Source: Leucocoprinus leucothites
Lineage: Eukaryota; Basidiomycota; Agaricomycetes; Agaricales; Agaricaceae
Assembly (NCBI GenBank): GCA_013368445.1
Contig: JAACJO010000001.1
Span: forward strand, 1,612,001-1,676,000
DNA length: 64,000 bases
Direction of reading: 5' to 3'
Shown: in pieces, positions 34,660-47,306 of the stretch
How positions within the stretch are numbered: position 1 is the first letter of the stretch
How the letters are laid out: each line of letters begins with the position of its first letter
Translations under genes and position numbers: made by a program
The notes under the pieces: model-generated
Seen by the model: only the letters and a program-made list of their open reading frames with translations
Databases searched by the model: none
What the model was told of the DNA's origin: nothing

Positions 34660-36093
34660 ATGTCGACGTTCGATTCCCTCATCGCAGACCTTACCCGCGA
34701 TGCTCAACGGGCTCAGCCCAAGGACGCACTTCAGTTCTGTGCCAACTGGTTCCAGTCTCGGCTGGAGGAACAGAGAGCCAGAACCCGCGATATCCTTTCC
34801 CAACGACCTAATTTTGCTAATATCCCACAAGAGCTGTATAGTGATGGTCTCGTCGCTGGTCGAAGGAGCACCCCGCCTTTTTCCACCCCACCTCTTGCCA
34901 TCCATCGCTCTCCCATGAGAGCTAGCATCGCCCACAGCCCTTTTGGGACCCTGAACGTGCCAGGCAACGCACTTCTACACGCTGATCCTCCTAATCCAAC
35001 ATTCAGACTAGGCGCGCCGCAAGAGCAACCGCCCACTTCACCTCTTTCCTCCACTCTTTCTCCGTTTAACCGCTTTGATACCATTACTCCAACGGATATC
35101 GATCAAGACGACTTCTTGCACCCACCCAACTCTGCCATTTTCCAGCGTCGCACATCAGTTTCTGCTGAATCCATTGATGTTGATGCCTTCCCTGATGCTC
35201 CTCCTCCTGTGTACCCGAAAACTCCTGAACAGGTTGAGCAAATTAAGAACATCACTCGCAAGCTGTTCATCTTCCGTGATCTCGCAGAAGAACAAGAAAA
35301 AGCAGTATTAGGCGCGATGCAGGAGCGATTCGTCAAAAAGGGTGAAATTCTCATTCGTCAAGGAGATTTTGGAGACGCGTTCTATGTCGTCCAATCGGGA
35401 TTGCTCCATGTCTTTATCAAAGGACACCCCGAGGGCAAGTACCCTCGAACTGTCGTTCATCCAGAGCTAGGAACGAAAGTTGCCGAATGCGCACCCGGTA
35501 GTTACGTTGGCGAGCTCGCTTTGTTGTATGGTCACCCTCGTGCTGCGAGCGTTCTCGCCATGACAGACTCTCACCTATGGTCACTCGACCGCATGACCTT
35601 CCGTACAATTGTGCTCAAACTAGCACATAGGCGTCGTATGATGTATGAAGGTTTTTTGGGTGGTGTAGAGTTATTGTCATCTCTTGATGCACAACAGAAG
35701 AGTAAGATTGCAGATGCGCTGAATAGGGAGATCTACGAAGATGGGAGGACAGTAGTGGTTGAAGGCGATCCAGGCCAGGACAAATTCTTCCTTATTGAAG
35801 ACGGAGAAGCCATCGTTACCCAGCAAGGCAAAGAGATCGGTCGTCTCCAGAAGGGAGATTATTTCGGAGGTGAGCTCATACCGTATGTTTTACCCAAGGG
35901 GCGCTGTTGAACACGCGTGTCTACTTCAGAACTCTCTTTGCTCCACGAAAAGCCCCGTGCGGCTTCAGTCATAGCAAAGTCTAAGCTCGTGGTCGCTGCG
36001 CTAGACGCGGCCGCCTTCCGTCGCCTCCTTGGGCCTTTGAAAGATATCATGGAAAAGAGAGCAGGCGAATATAGTTCTGTTTATCAACATTAA
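34660..36093 (+). CDS. cAMP-dependent protein kinase regulatory subunit
   Basis: Cytosolic inhibitor of PKA that releases the kinase on binding cAMP. The start is MSTFDSLIADLTRDAQ at 34660, opening the RII-type dimerisation/docking helix (about residues 1-45). A Pro/Ser-rich linker leads to the inhibitor site RRTSVS with Ser at about residue 166. This is a phosphorylatable, type II-like substrate site, not a pseudosubstrate. Two cyclic-nucleotide-binding domains follow, each with its phosphate-binding cassette: GELALLYGHPRAASV and, across an intron, GG-E-LSLLHEKPRAASV, both with the key Glu and Arg. It ends EKRAGEYSSVYQH at TAA 36093. About 455 residues; complete. Confidence 0.94.
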
Positions 36094-36654
36094 TGGGTTT
36101 TTTGTTGTATCTATTGTTGTAGAACATCGTCGGATGACTCGGATCATCGTACATAACATGCTGAATTGTAGTATTTGAGCTCGATCACGGATCACTACTT
36201 TCCCCATCTCCACAGCTCGGTTTCCGTGGTTGGTTTGTTCACCTCCGAGCCGTGGTTGATTTTTAAGGTGTCGTTCACTGGGAGATGTCTACTCAAACTG
36301 ATGTCCCGTGAAGACGACTACGGCAGGCTTAAGCGTCATAGCTCCGAAAAATCATCGTCTATCATCATATTTGGAGTGGCACTTACCATTTCGAATGATC
36401 AAACACTCCAACGTCGTGATGGCAACTCCAGAATCCACCACGCCAACGCTCCGATATCACAATGGTCACCAATTCAAAGTGGTTTAGCGTCAAGATAAAT
36501 CCCCAGCTCTGTGGGGTGGGAAAGATATCTTCTAGGCCTTAAGCCCACCTAGTCTTTTCTCTCCTTAACGATCCCCTTGCAGTAGTTGGTCTTGAGCGGA
36601 CTGTCACCCACTCTCCTTTTTTCCCTCCCTCACTTCCAATTTTTCCGCTAGTTA
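36094..36654. other. Intergenic region, no gene seen
   Basis: About 560 bases between tandem genes. Open frames are short with no recognisable domain. Confidence 0.5.
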
Positions 36655-37791
36655 TGGCTGCGCTCGTCCAGAGGCAGCTACCAAGTACGTTCGCCCCATC
36701 TACATGGATTGTTCGGTTCATATTGATGTTATTATCTGCAGACTTGCTCAGCGGTCTTTTGTAAGTCTCATTCTGAGTTTTTTTTATCCCCTACCAAGCC
36801 AATCGCTTTCAGACCTCTCCCTCATCATACCGAGACTGCAGAGTGAGCTTGAACTTGACTAAAGGCCAGGGTAGCCATTGACCTATTGCGCTGCAGCTCT
36901 ACCAGGTCAGCTGGACTGGCAACTTCGGAAACTATAACTTTGTCAGTCCAAAGCCAAAAATTACCCTCCCCAGGCCACTGATATAGCACCTCAAGGACTG
37001 ATCCTATTAGCTTGACGCCAACCGTTACCTCCCTTAGTCAAACATCAACAACTGCCACTCTCTCAATTTCTGAGTCTTCCGTGACACCCTCGTCGGCAAC
37101 TCCCTCCTCGACCTCGGGAACGCCGACTGTTACCCCTACACTCACCTCTGTTCCCGTCGAGACGACTTCTGCGAGTGATAGTACCTTCTTTGTCACTGTT
37201 ACTTCTCAGAGCCCTTCCCCAACCCCTAGTGTCCAAGCAGCTCCTGCCAATTCCAATAATGGTTTTTTGCAAAACAAAACCCTCTCCGGAATTGTCTTTG
37301 CCGTAATTGGGGTTGTTGCACTCGTCGTGATCGTAGCCATTACGACGATTGCTCTCAGGCGAAGCAAGAGGAAGCGTTTACACAGCGAAGCGATGACCTT
37401 TGATCCTCCCTTCCCTGGTGGAAACCAACTTGACCGGGACTCAAACGAGAAACGAAGGTTTAGCCTCCTCAGTTCAGATAACGGGCACAGCGGAAGGGGC
37501 GGTGGTTTGGGAGAATACTCTACCGCTGCAACCCCTGCTTATACTCGTCAAGACGCCTACCGCTTCCCTGCATCCGAAAGCCAGCACACCTTGATCGCGC
37601 AATCTCAGCAGCCATGGTATGGAGGTGCTCCTAATGGGTCCTATGGGGCTACCCACGCACCCCAATCCAATGCACACCCCGCTTGGATGTACGGTAACGA
37701 TGTAGCCCCGGTGCTCCCCCCTATCCCATCCGACAGGAATAGGAGCCCAGAGAGTGATACCTATCTTCAACCGTCAAATCTGAAGGTATGA
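36655..37791 (+). CDS. Ser/Thr-rich single-pass membrane protein (wall-sensor-like)
   Basis: The likely start is MAALVQRQLP at 36655, followed by several very small exons (one encodes LYQVSWTGNFGNYNFV), whose exact joins are uncertain. The main exon encodes a Ser/Thr/Pro-rich ectodomain (LTPTVTSLSQTSTTATLS onward) likely to be O-glycosylated. Next come a single membrane helix, LSGIVFAVIGVVALVVIVAI, and a basic stop-transfer RRSKRKR. The cytosolic tail of about 130 residues is rich in Gly, Pro and Tyr and ends SDTYLQPSNLKV. The plan resembles fungal Mid2/Wsc-like wall sensors and many uncharacterised basidiomycete proteins, but no WSC or other extracellular domain is visible. Function unknown. 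Confidence 0.65.
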
Positions 37792-38030
37792 TCTAAGTGC
37801 ACATAGAAATCATAGACTATATCTGATTCCTGCCCGCAGATCGCTAATGCTTGAATCAAGCTTATAGCCCTTCTTGTATATACCTTGCATTTTTCTCTGT
37901 TCGCGTCCCTCGTTCCTTAGGCGAACCCAGTTGTACTGGCGCTAATTTTGTACCTCCAGGAGAGTGCTGTACGATTACTGTTCACATCCTTGTAGCAGGA
38001 ATCCGATATACTGATTTAAGTGTCTTAATG

Positions 38031-40428
38031 TTACTGTTGTACATGACCTATTGTCCGAGCGTCTCTCTTTTCATCTTCACCCGTAACCCCTGTCTCCGGT
38101 TCGGGGTTGTGGTGTTCTCCGTGTCTTCGCCGCCGCTCACGTTGCTCCAAATAGTACACCAGGTAAGTGACACCAAGGGTAGCAACACTTATGCACAACA
38201 TTGCTATCATCCCTTTTTGGAACCGTGGTGCATCAGTTGCAGGGTAGAATACTATGGACCACCATGCGTTTACAACGTTGTTCCACATACTGCACAGAAA
38301 GGAGAGGTTAGCATTAGCGTCTGATGTGGCTCTCAAGCCAAGCGGCGGCGATAGGGGGGATTTTTGTGAGGGGTGTTACTCACTTCATGGATGCTAAGAC
38401 AACACTTCTTTCGTGATCATCGTCGGCGCATATTTCATTAGCCCATCTGTATTGTGGGTGGAATCAGGATTAAGGAGTATGGGAAATAGATGGGAACAGA
38501 CGCGAAGGTAGTAGCCTGACCCGCGTACGAAGCTCCTGCGATATCTGAGAACAGGTTACAAAAATGAATGGATGGGTTGACGTTCGTTGCCACTCACAGT
38601 ATGCGAAGAACTTGAGTCCTGTCGGACTGCTCCACACCAGAATACAGATAGCCGCAATGATACATGCCACCGACATGTACACGAGCACAGGCCAGCGGAC
38701 ACGCGTATAGTCGGTCCAAGTCGCACATATCAGCGTCGATGCGATCGCAACGGCCGTAACTCCAGAGGGGTAAAAATCTACACGAGCTTATCAGCGCGGA
38801 CGAGAAAATCACGATGAGCTGATCCCGACCAATTTGTTCGACTGTGTAGCCTCCTATAGCCTTGAGCCATTGTCCCATGATATTATTCGAGCCTAAGCTT
38901 TCTGTTTCACCGGAGATTGCAAACTGAGGGATTTTGATTCATGAATGAATTGTCTTTGTGAAGTGTGTCTAGAAGGTCATGTATGACTCACCAGGAGACT
39001 ACAGGCATACCACCTCCATCGGCCTAGGACCCGATGAGCCAGACTCCAGCTCAGGGGTGGCCGATCAACCTGGACTTCTCCTTGGAGTCTGGTGTATGCC
39101 AAATCTTTTTCCTGCGTAGGGTTATGACGCTTGCCCAGTGTCAAAGTACTTGGATTCACGTTACCTCTTCCGTCAAGTAGAATGCTTTTGTTGTTTGAGG
39201 GACATCAGGAAAGATAAGAAAACCATAGACGGCAATAGGCAAAGTGATAATTCCGTCGATTATGAAGCTGGATATTTTGGAATTAGATACTTCGGTCGCG
39301 GGGATCTCAAATCTGCACACATACAGCCAGCGCCAGCCGGTGAGCCCGGACCTCCCGTTAAGATGTCTGTTACCGAGAGCGCGGATCAGTCTTAACCCCT
39401 ACTGGGCCTCTGAGGTCAGGTACTAACTTGTATACCGCAGCTTGCAGGATTCCGGAGAACCTATCAACCCCAAACAAATACATAAATTTCTTGTTTCTTT
39501 TTCAGTAAGTAAATAACTGGCAAAAACTCACAGTGTCCCTATGAGCCCTGAGCTTGTGAAGAGACCAGAACGCTTCCCAAGCTCGGGAGATTTATACCAC
39601 CTGTAATGTATTTATCAGATAATTAGCGAACCCGGGTGTTGCAACAGACGGCTTACGACCCAAGAATGTAATGTGTTCCAACGAACGTAGAGGATTCTGC
39701 CATCCCTTGAAAGAAACGTATAGCATATATCTGAGAGCGAAGGTTAGCAAGCGGCGGTTTCCGCGGGATAATTTTACCTGTTCTACACGATGTACTGCAC
39801 TAGTGCTTTGGGGGGATTTACTTTAGGTGGGTGGCGGTGGATCATTTTCGCCACGACTTACCAAAAGGTAAGAACACCCCATATTATCTGCATCAGTGGC
39901 AGCCATATCCGGGGAGGCACGACATGCAACATGATGTTGTCTTTCATGTTTTATTCAGTAGACCATCTGAGCCGGTGAGAATCCGGGCGTACTGGGAATC
40001 ATTCCAATGATATAACCACACGTAAATATCGTGGTTATTTTCTGAAAGGCAGGAGGAGGAATTAAGTTATTGCGCATAGCAGCATTCAAGGAAGAATATA
40101 CGTTCAGCTCTGTTCCAAGCATGTTCAGGTCTTCCCTCATTCCCGACAAATATGCATTGTTGACATTGGATCTATCCAAGTCTATGTAGTTCTACCTCAG
40201 TTGATCTTTTGGCGCATCAGGAAGCTGTTACCAACAATTTGTGAAGTACTGGCATGAATCATGGAATTGAGTTGACGAATTCCGGCTATTCGTTACCCCA
40301 GGAACGCTCACCATCAAACAACAGTATGACAAGATAAACCAGTCGATTTTCAGTAGGAGTTTGGTCTCCTGTTTTGTTGCGGGAGTCTCGCCCCATAGGA
40401 ACCGCTTGATATGACGCAGTTTCGCCAT
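38031..40428 (-). CDS. MFS transporter, Dal5 / anion:cation symporter family
   Basis: Plasma-membrane permease of the allantoate/nicotinate/pantothenate type. The start is MAKLRHIKRFLWGETPATKQ at 40428, then LLLKIDWFILSYCCLM. The family signature LDRSNVNNAYLSGMREDL is followed by KITTIFTCGYIIGMIP, AIRFFQGMAES, GTHYILGSWYKSPELGKRSG and PIAVYGFLIFPDVP. Near the end come SMWNNVVNAWWSIVFYPATD and MIAMLCISVATLGVTYLVYY, then a charged tail with TAA at 38031. More than ten exons; small exons around 38400-38880 and 39680-39900 are approximate. A 60-base stopless intron (40042-40101) sits between TELN and KITTIF. Substrate cannot be read from sequence. Confidence 0.88.
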
Positions 40429-41616
40429 GGTAGGACTGATGAACGAAGCTCTTGGCTAAAGACGCAAATATCCGAAGGCAAGCAAGGATTGGGGCTCGTG
40501 GGATTGAAGGGACACTGATCATTCTCAGTTGACGCATCAGTTATTAATGATTGATCTTGAAGAACTATTATCGTATCTGCCGCGGCAGGAGCGATTAGAG
40601 GATGAGCCCAAAGAAGTATGAAGCAGGGCCGACTGTGAATATTGAGCTGAGAAGAGAATACAATTGCTACTTGGTAAGCATCTGCTTACCACTTCACCTC
40701 AATTCAAGGCCTGACTCATTGGGCTGAGCACATGAACATTCTCTACGCCCGGGATGCGAAGTTTAGATAGTGGGTAGCTCCGCCGGCACGGATAGAGATG
40801 GTCATTCCATATTATTCCCACCGCAGAAGGTCGGAAGGCTCTCAGAAATCCAGTCCGGTTGAGGCTCATGTAGGCTGGGAATAATGGGCACTATTTATTC
40901 TACCAACAGTTGATCAATATACAATGGAAGCAGGCCAAATATGCCTCGCTTGTTAAGGGCATGAGAATGCGCTACAGAAGTCGCAACGAACGGCGAGAAA
41001 TCATGGAACCTGAACAACGGCATACCCTAGGGTTTTGGGGCTTTCACATGTCCCTGCTGACCAAGAGAAAGATGGAGGGAGGAGAAAAATACAGGCGGAA
41101 TGGTGCTCACGTGGGCAAAGGCTCATCAATGATCATGTTTACTAGATCTGGTAATGGATCTGCACTGTGCGTCAACCTTCCTCGTACGCTTCCTCGGAAT
41201 GAACCCTCGTTAAAGGGTGGGCTATTCTTGTCTAGCGGACGAACAGGAATGGATGATAGGGAGGAAGTGTGACAGTTTTAGTGTAGGTGGACCGGGGTGG
41301 AATTGAGGCGGTGTAGGGGGAAGAGGGAGGGAGAAGTAGAGAAAGATCTCGAAGAGAACCAAACAAATGGATTTGATGGTGACGCGTTTCGGCAGGGGCG
41401 GGTCTGGGCAGGACACATGGAGGACAAAAGAGGAAATCGGCAGTGAGCAGCTCTCGAGTCTCGACCTTTTGCTACCTTTGCTTTGTCACACCGTCTGACT
41501 CAACCCTCTATCGTGTCTTCGCCGATGACATCTAATTCTTTTTCTAAGCAATTCTCGTCCCCAATATAATCCCTCCCCCTCCTCTTCTCCCTCTGTTCCG
41601 CTTCCCCCGCCTCTCC
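40429..41616. other. Divergent promoter region (permease / YTP1-like), no gene seen
   Basis: Nearly 1.2 kb between two divergent starts. A plus-strand open frame at 40910-41272 has no recognisable domain and is not called. GATA motifs occur (for example GATAG near 40768 and 40793), but these are short and common. A palindrome at 40673-40690 is listed separately. Confidence 0.5.
40673..40690. promoter_or_regulatory. Perfect 8-base inverted repeat upstream of the permease
   Basis: GGTAAGCA and TGCTTACC flank a 2-base centre, about 245 bases before the permease start. The symmetry fits a dimeric regulator site, but no factor is assigned. Confidence 0.35.
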
Positions 41617-43909
41617 ATGGTTCTGCGACGCTCCTTTGCTTCCTGCCTTCTTCTCCTCGCCGTCTTCTCCTTTCAGTATTTACCGGCATCCTCACAGGAG
41701 ATAGAGGCCAGAGATGCTATCCATACCACTCGCAGCCTTCTCGTCCGTGGTGGGGGACATGACCACCATCACTCTCACGCACAACCCCTTCTCGAGCTGA
41801 ACGAGACCGAAATCCTCATGTGGCATGCACCTACGCCGCCTTCCTACTACACTACTGACTGGGAGGAACCTGAAAGCGCCGACAAACGACATCCCGGACT
41901 GATCATATCTCATGCCGTATTCATGAGCCTTGCTTTCTTCATCGCGCTTCCCATGGGTGAGACTCCGCCGATTGTCTCTATTAGGCACTCGACTTATTTG
42001 TCGTATTAGGTATAATCCTCCGCTCTGTAAAACATGCAGGCCAAGGCGTGGCCACTATAGCATTTTATGGTCTTTCCGTCCTTGGGTGTGCTTCCAGTGG
42101 GCTTTACAGCAAGCTTACGCCGAACATGTATGTTTTTGTTCATCGGCATCAGTCCAATCAGCTTACTGACATCATCAACCGCTTTTAGGTATGAAGGTCT
42201 GCCTTGATCTTATCACCCTTCCACGCCCATTTAACCCCTTTAACTCGAGCAGGATCGGTCCACGGGAAGCACGGGTATTTTGTGCTAGCTTTAGCGTTGT
42301 CGTTGTCGGCAATCGATACCCTTGCTGCTATCCGTCGCTTCATCTCCTTTATTCGAAGTGACGAGCAAATGTCCTTGAAGCTGTTCTGGAATTGGGTCGT
42401 GCTAAATAAAGATATCAATCACTTACGAAGCGGTCCCGAGTACACGGGCTTAATCATGGAAGAGCCAGAAGTACTTGAAATGCCCAAACTTTCTCGGCAA
42501 TCTTCGGACGATGGGACTCTTGGAGAGACAGCTCAGTGGGCAAACGATGTCCACAACCACCGTCGAGACTTTTCTCTTGCTTCAGATGGCACCGTCTTCG
42601 GCTCCCGATCCCCAACTCATTCCGAAGTTACCTTTGATGCTAAGCAGAGACGTAACACTAAATCCAAGAGTCTCCTCCACCGTGTTGGAAACGCTGGATT
42701 CGCCGTTGTGGAACGTTCCCTTATATTCGCAGGTTTTGCTCAGTTGCTGACTGGAATCGTTGTGTATACCGGTATGTGACTGATTTGTATTATACATATG
42801 CTTTCTCATCATTTTACTTGCAGGGGGTTGTCGTGAGAATTACGAAAATGGCTGCTTGGCGCACCTGATCAGTTCGTCCATTACTTTATCTTACCTTGCT
42901 TAAGCTCAACTTTCTTTAGAGGGTGGAGTTTTTTGGTGCTACGGGCTATTGACATTTGCTCGTTTCTTGGGCTCCTTTGCTGAGCTTGGATGGGCTTGGA
43001 ATCGAGCACCAACTGGCGATCCTGTTTCTGCGGAATTCGTGGAATCATTTGTCATATTTTTATATGGCATTACGAACACATGGATGGAACGTTTTGGTGC
43101 ACAGCCAGGTGACCCTTACACTACGAAGCAGATTCAGCATATAAGCATCGCAGTAAGTATCAGATGTTGTCTATGAAGGGAATCTAAACTTACGGTATGC
43201 TTTTTTAGGTAATGTTCTGGTTCGCTGGCTTAGTCGGTATGGGTATCGAATCTAAGCGAGTGAGGAAATGGCTGGCAGCATCTATCTTCAACTCTGTCGC
43301 GAACTCGGCAGACGCTCCTCAAGATACCATTACCGAGCCCCCCAGCTATGGTGGTAGCTTTAATCCTCTCCCCGCTCTCGTGATTGGAGTGACAGGTGCG
43401 GCCATGGCAGCTCATTTCCAGACTTATTTATTCCAGGTGCGCCACATCTAAATCGGGAGCTTCCTCAACTCTAACTTATGCTTGTCGGCAATCATCGATC
43501 TACAGGTCCAGATTCACGCTCTATGGGGAAACTTATTACTTGGGTTTTCTGTCTTGCGCTGCCTCACCTATTTCTTCCTCTGGTTGGGCCCTCCTCGTTC
43601 AATACTCCCCTCTCGCCCTCCCACAGAAGTCCTTGGTAGCTTCTTCCTAGCCTGCGGTGGCCTGGTCTTCATGTTTTCTACCGAAGAGGTTACTCTTGCT
43701 GCGATGCGACGCGGCCGAGATGGTTAGTTGATTTTTTCGCCCTGACTGGGAAACCTGACTCACACATATATTCAGATGTTATGATGTTCCTGAATGTCGC
43801 TGTTGCCATTACTTGCTTGGCTTTCTGTTGGACGCTTGTTATGGTTGGTTTCAAGGGATGGCTCAAGTCAAGACAATACACAGGAGTGACATACAGAGTC
43901 GCAGCTTGA
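41617..43909 (+). CDS. YTP1-like integral membrane protein
   Basis: The start is MVLRRSFASCLLLLAVFSFQ at 41617, a signal peptide, followed by a His-rich stretch GGGHDHHHSHAQ. The DUF2427-type N-terminal membrane region reads GLIISHAVFMSLAFFIALPM then GQGVATIAFYGLSVLGCASS. A variable loop carrying SDDGTLGETAQWANDVHNH leads to the YTP1 region: VERSLIFAGFAQLLTGIVVY, FWCYGLLTFARFLGSFAELG, GITNTWMERFGAQPGDPYT, HISIAVMFWFAGLVGMGIES, LPALVIGVTGAAMAAHFQTY and ACGGLVFMFSTEEVTLAAMR. It ends SRQYTGVTYRVAA at TGA 43909. About nine introns. The family is found across fungi and its molecular function is unknown; localisation in the secretory pathway or plasma membrane is inferred from the signal peptide. 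Confidence 0.88.
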
Positions 43910-44155
43910 GATCTTGATGATTCTTCCAATGCCTTTGTTTCCTTCGACCTTCCTGCATTTCCCCCTTCCCCCCCCCATCTGCTCATTACCTTTTAGATAT
44001 TGTTGCACAAGTATTTATTACTTCACTTTCCTCTTCATATGGTATATTTCACATAGATCCTTCACGATTGGAAACGACTTCTCTTTTGGATGTGGCACGA
44101 TGATTGTTCATTACTTGTTGTCATAGTATTGACTATGAATTATACATTTATTTGA

Positions 44156-45605
44156 CTAGAGTACTAGCCAGGCATAATCAGCGACGGCTCCAATCCAAAT
44201 CCAGAAACCGCTCCAGCCACAACCAACAAAGCCCTTCCAACAGCTTGGACGATTGTCAAAATCTGTCCTGTAGAGCACTCGAGCTAGCTGTACGGCGGCG
44301 AGACCCACACCACAATAGAAAGGGAGGGCCTGAGCATTGAGGTAACCGGCAAGAGAGATGAGAGAAAGCGTCGAAACGGAAAGGCCACTCATAATGGCGC
44401 GTGAGTTCTCCCCAAATAGAAGTGCAGTTGATCGGATTCCGACTTCTACATCGTCTTTTTTATCCTGTCATGTCTCGTTAGTCAACGGCTTTACCGGAAA
44501 GCAGGAACCGGAGGGTGTATATAGAGATACTAACCTGGTGAGCGTATATACTATCATATACTAGCGTCCAGCATACACCCCCCGCGTACATCGGGAGAGC
44601 AACTGCCCAGTCGACTGTGCCAGCTACTGCAGACCAGCCAAGCAGTGCACCCCAATTGAAGGCCAGTCCTAGACAAGGAGGATCGGAAGTCGCCGGTCAA
44701 CTACGGATGCTGAGAGGCCGGAGTGATCGCAATACTGACCAAGGACGGCTTGAGGCCAATCCGTAACCCGCTTCATCAACGGATAAATTGTCACCAGGGA
44801 TAATGACGACGCGCCAAGAAGGATACTGTACGCACATAAGCGCGTATTTTTGGTTTAGTGATTGGTTTGGAAACAAGAGGGGAGGGTGAGGAGGAGAGGG
44901 AGGCTAAAAACACATACCTGTACCAGTTAAGTTGAAGGAGGACGCCGAGTCCAACCGTCAATTGTGCCCCGAGGAAGGCTAGGGCTTGCCGTTGGTTTAT
45001 GTCGCCTCGTGCAAGAGGTCTATCCTTGGTTCTATCTGATTATCCGTTTGAGTGTGCTTGGGTAGACTCAACAATACTTGGGGGGAAAGTGAATACGTAC
45101 CTACAGACTTGTCCAAGTTTTTGTCCCACATGTCGTTGATTGTGCATCCCGCTCCTCTCATGACGAGGGCTCCCAATCCAAATAAGCTGATATACGTGAG
45201 CGGTGTGGTTATTGGTGCTTCTATTGCGTAGGAGGCCATTGTGATAGACCAAGCTGTAAGGTAAAGGATAGGACTTGAGCTCGTTACGTTGCTTGAGGAA
45301 GTCTACTCACCACAAGGGTAAAAAAGGAGGAGGGTTCCAATTGGTTTATCTATTCGTGTCAAATAAAGATACGGCCTCCATTTTGCTGGTAGACGATCTA
45401 CCCAGGTTATTGGAGTGCTTGACGTTGTAACAGTCGTTGAAGACGTTGATGCCCATCGCGTTGGCCTGAGTATGTTCGAGTTGTTACAGGCATTCAAGGA
45501 TGCTGGGTAACATAACCTGATCCCAGAAGACGCATCGAATACTCTTCGACGTTGTTCAATGGCGCACCAAGTGCGTAGACGTGGGAGGAAGTAGGAGCTA
45601 GACAT
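44156..45605 (-). CDS. COQ2: 4-hydroxybenzoate polyprenyltransferase (UbiA/Coq2)
   Basis: Inner-mitochondrial-membrane enzyme that attaches the polyprenyl tail to 4-hydroxybenzoate in ubiquinone synthesis. The start is [20 protein letters not shown] at 45605, a basic presequence. The body reads [20 protein letters not shown], then [20 protein letters not shown] continuing [11 protein letters not shown] (first Asp-rich motif), [17 protein letters not shown], and [20 protein letters not shown] (second Asp-rich motif). It ends [12 protein letters not shown] at 44156. Both metal/diphosphate motifs are intact. Six or so introns. The open frame extends upstream to 45716, but the presequence start at 45605 fits the family better. 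Confidence 0.93.
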
Positions 45606-45855
45606 GGATATAAAAGAGTGCCCACAGGTAATCAATTTCGGTAGCCAGCGCTTGTCCCCCCTGCTTCCGCCATCAATTCCCTGAACATGGTCTAGGTTGC
45701 TCGAGGACTGCCACAAAACAAAGATGATGTTTTTTTTTCCAATTTACTGTTACAAGATCCGTTGCAAGAGAGACAAGGTACATGATACTGAGGGAATGAA
45801 AACAAGGCGAAGACGACAAGGTACATAGTAGCGTCAATAAGACTGGAGTAGCTTC

Positions 45856-46848
45856 CTACTCCCACTGCTTTGCAAGCTTGAAGTGCCATTTCCAGTCTAC
45901 CCCAGCCTATCAGAGCGTGCTCTAATATGGGTCACGGATACTCACCGGCATAAATCTCGCCGTCGTCATCAATAACACGACTCTGCACGCTGTAGCTCGC
46001 CGCACGAGCCATTATTCCCGAGGGGGATTCCTCAGAATCAAACGTCTTCGCGTATGGCTCGCCTTGAGGATGAGGACCATAGGAGCCGAGCATTTGCTCC
46101 AATTTGTCAACTGCAATTGTTTTCAATTGTGTTCTTTTACGATCGAAGACATGCTTTACCTTTGATGCCCGACGCCTTCACGACTTGAATGTATCTCAGG
46201 CCCTGGAGACCAATGAGTAGTCATCGCAGACACCGGCACATTTATACTCACCGAGACAATAGAGTGGTTCACTCTGAACTGGATCCGGACACTAATGGTC
46301 GTAAGAAACAGTCCTTATTGTACTATGGACAGGAAAGAGCGTACTTATATTCAACACCCTCTTTGATAATGATTGGATTTTTCTTTGTAAGGGTCTCGAT
46401 ACTCTGAGATGGATTCGAGAGCTCGAATGCGATCTTCTTGCCCGGTGGTAGTGTTGGGGAGACCAGTTCAAGCGTTAAGACAGTTAACTAGATGTTGAAG
46501 GTTCCGTCAGGCAGTGCAGCCTGAAGTGCGTACAGAAGCAGACTCAGCTACCTTTGGGCCAGTTCCAGGTGCACTAGTAGTTCCAGGGACAATGCCGAGA
46601 GAGGCCTTCCAGCGGGCCAAGCTTTCATCTTGGGCGTCAAGCTTAGCGAGTTCCTCGGGCGATTTGGAACCACCAGGATTGTAGCCTGAGATCAGGCGAC
46701 CGCGATTAGCGTCGAGGAGGCGTTTGATGGTGACGGGATGTCATACCAGGAGTGTTGGTGGGTTTGAGGTCAGCTTCGTTGTCGTCTGCCTGCCGCACAA
46801 ATCAGTTTTTTTCAAGGTCATGAAGGTTATCGAACATACGGTGGACAT
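45856..46848 (-). CDS. RDI1: Rho GDP-dissociation inhibitor
   Basis: Cytosolic chaperone that extracts prenylated Rho GTPases from membranes and holds them in the GDP state. The model starts MSTADDNEADLKPTNTPGYN at 46848. It continues SPEELAKLDAQDESLARWKA, LGIVPGTTSAPGTGPK, VSPTLPPGKKIAFELSNPS, NPIIIKEGVEY, VNHSIVSGLRYIQVVKASGI, KLEQMLGSYGPHPQGEPYAK and GIMARAASYSVQSRVIDDDG. It ends WHFKLAKQWE at TAG 45856. The regulatory arm (ESLARWKASLG) and the immunoglobulin-like fold are complete. Five or six introns; the very small exon boundaries were placed by family continuity. Confidence 0.92.
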
Positions 46849-47306
46849 TTCTGAGATCTAGAGGAGGTGGAGATGTGAGCAGCCCTCGGATTGGAGCTTA
46901 CTATCGCCTTCAATATCGATTTCACACGAGGACTGTGATGATCTATCGCTGTTTGCCGATCATAGTATAATTAGTGGCTATCTTCGATGGACTGAGGACT
47001 TTCTGATGTTCTGCCCTTTTCGAAATCACTCCTGGGCATTAAGCCACTGTGACATAAAACTGCCATTTAAAAGATTTGAGAATAAGTACACAACTAAGGA
47101 AAGATATGTAGGCAATCCAAATATGAATCCCAGGTCAAACACCCGCTGTCAATTATCTAGATTCCGGTGAAGCTAATTCCTCTCCAACCATCTTAAACCG
47201 TTATACAAGCTAGAACAAATTAAAACACAAGTATCAACAGCAAATATTACCAATGCACATATGCATAACAGCAAGTCATATCAATCAAATCAAATTTACC
47301 ATGATT
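46849..47306. other. Intergenic region, no gene seen
   Basis: AT-rich stretch of about 460 bases between the RhoGDI start and the 3' end of paralog A. It probably contains the RhoGDI promoter and the terminator of paralog A. Confidence 0.5.

Noticed and set aside
40910..41272. 120-residue open frame in the permease/YTP1 spacer
   Set aside because: No domain, no splice-consistent extension and biased composition; likely chance.
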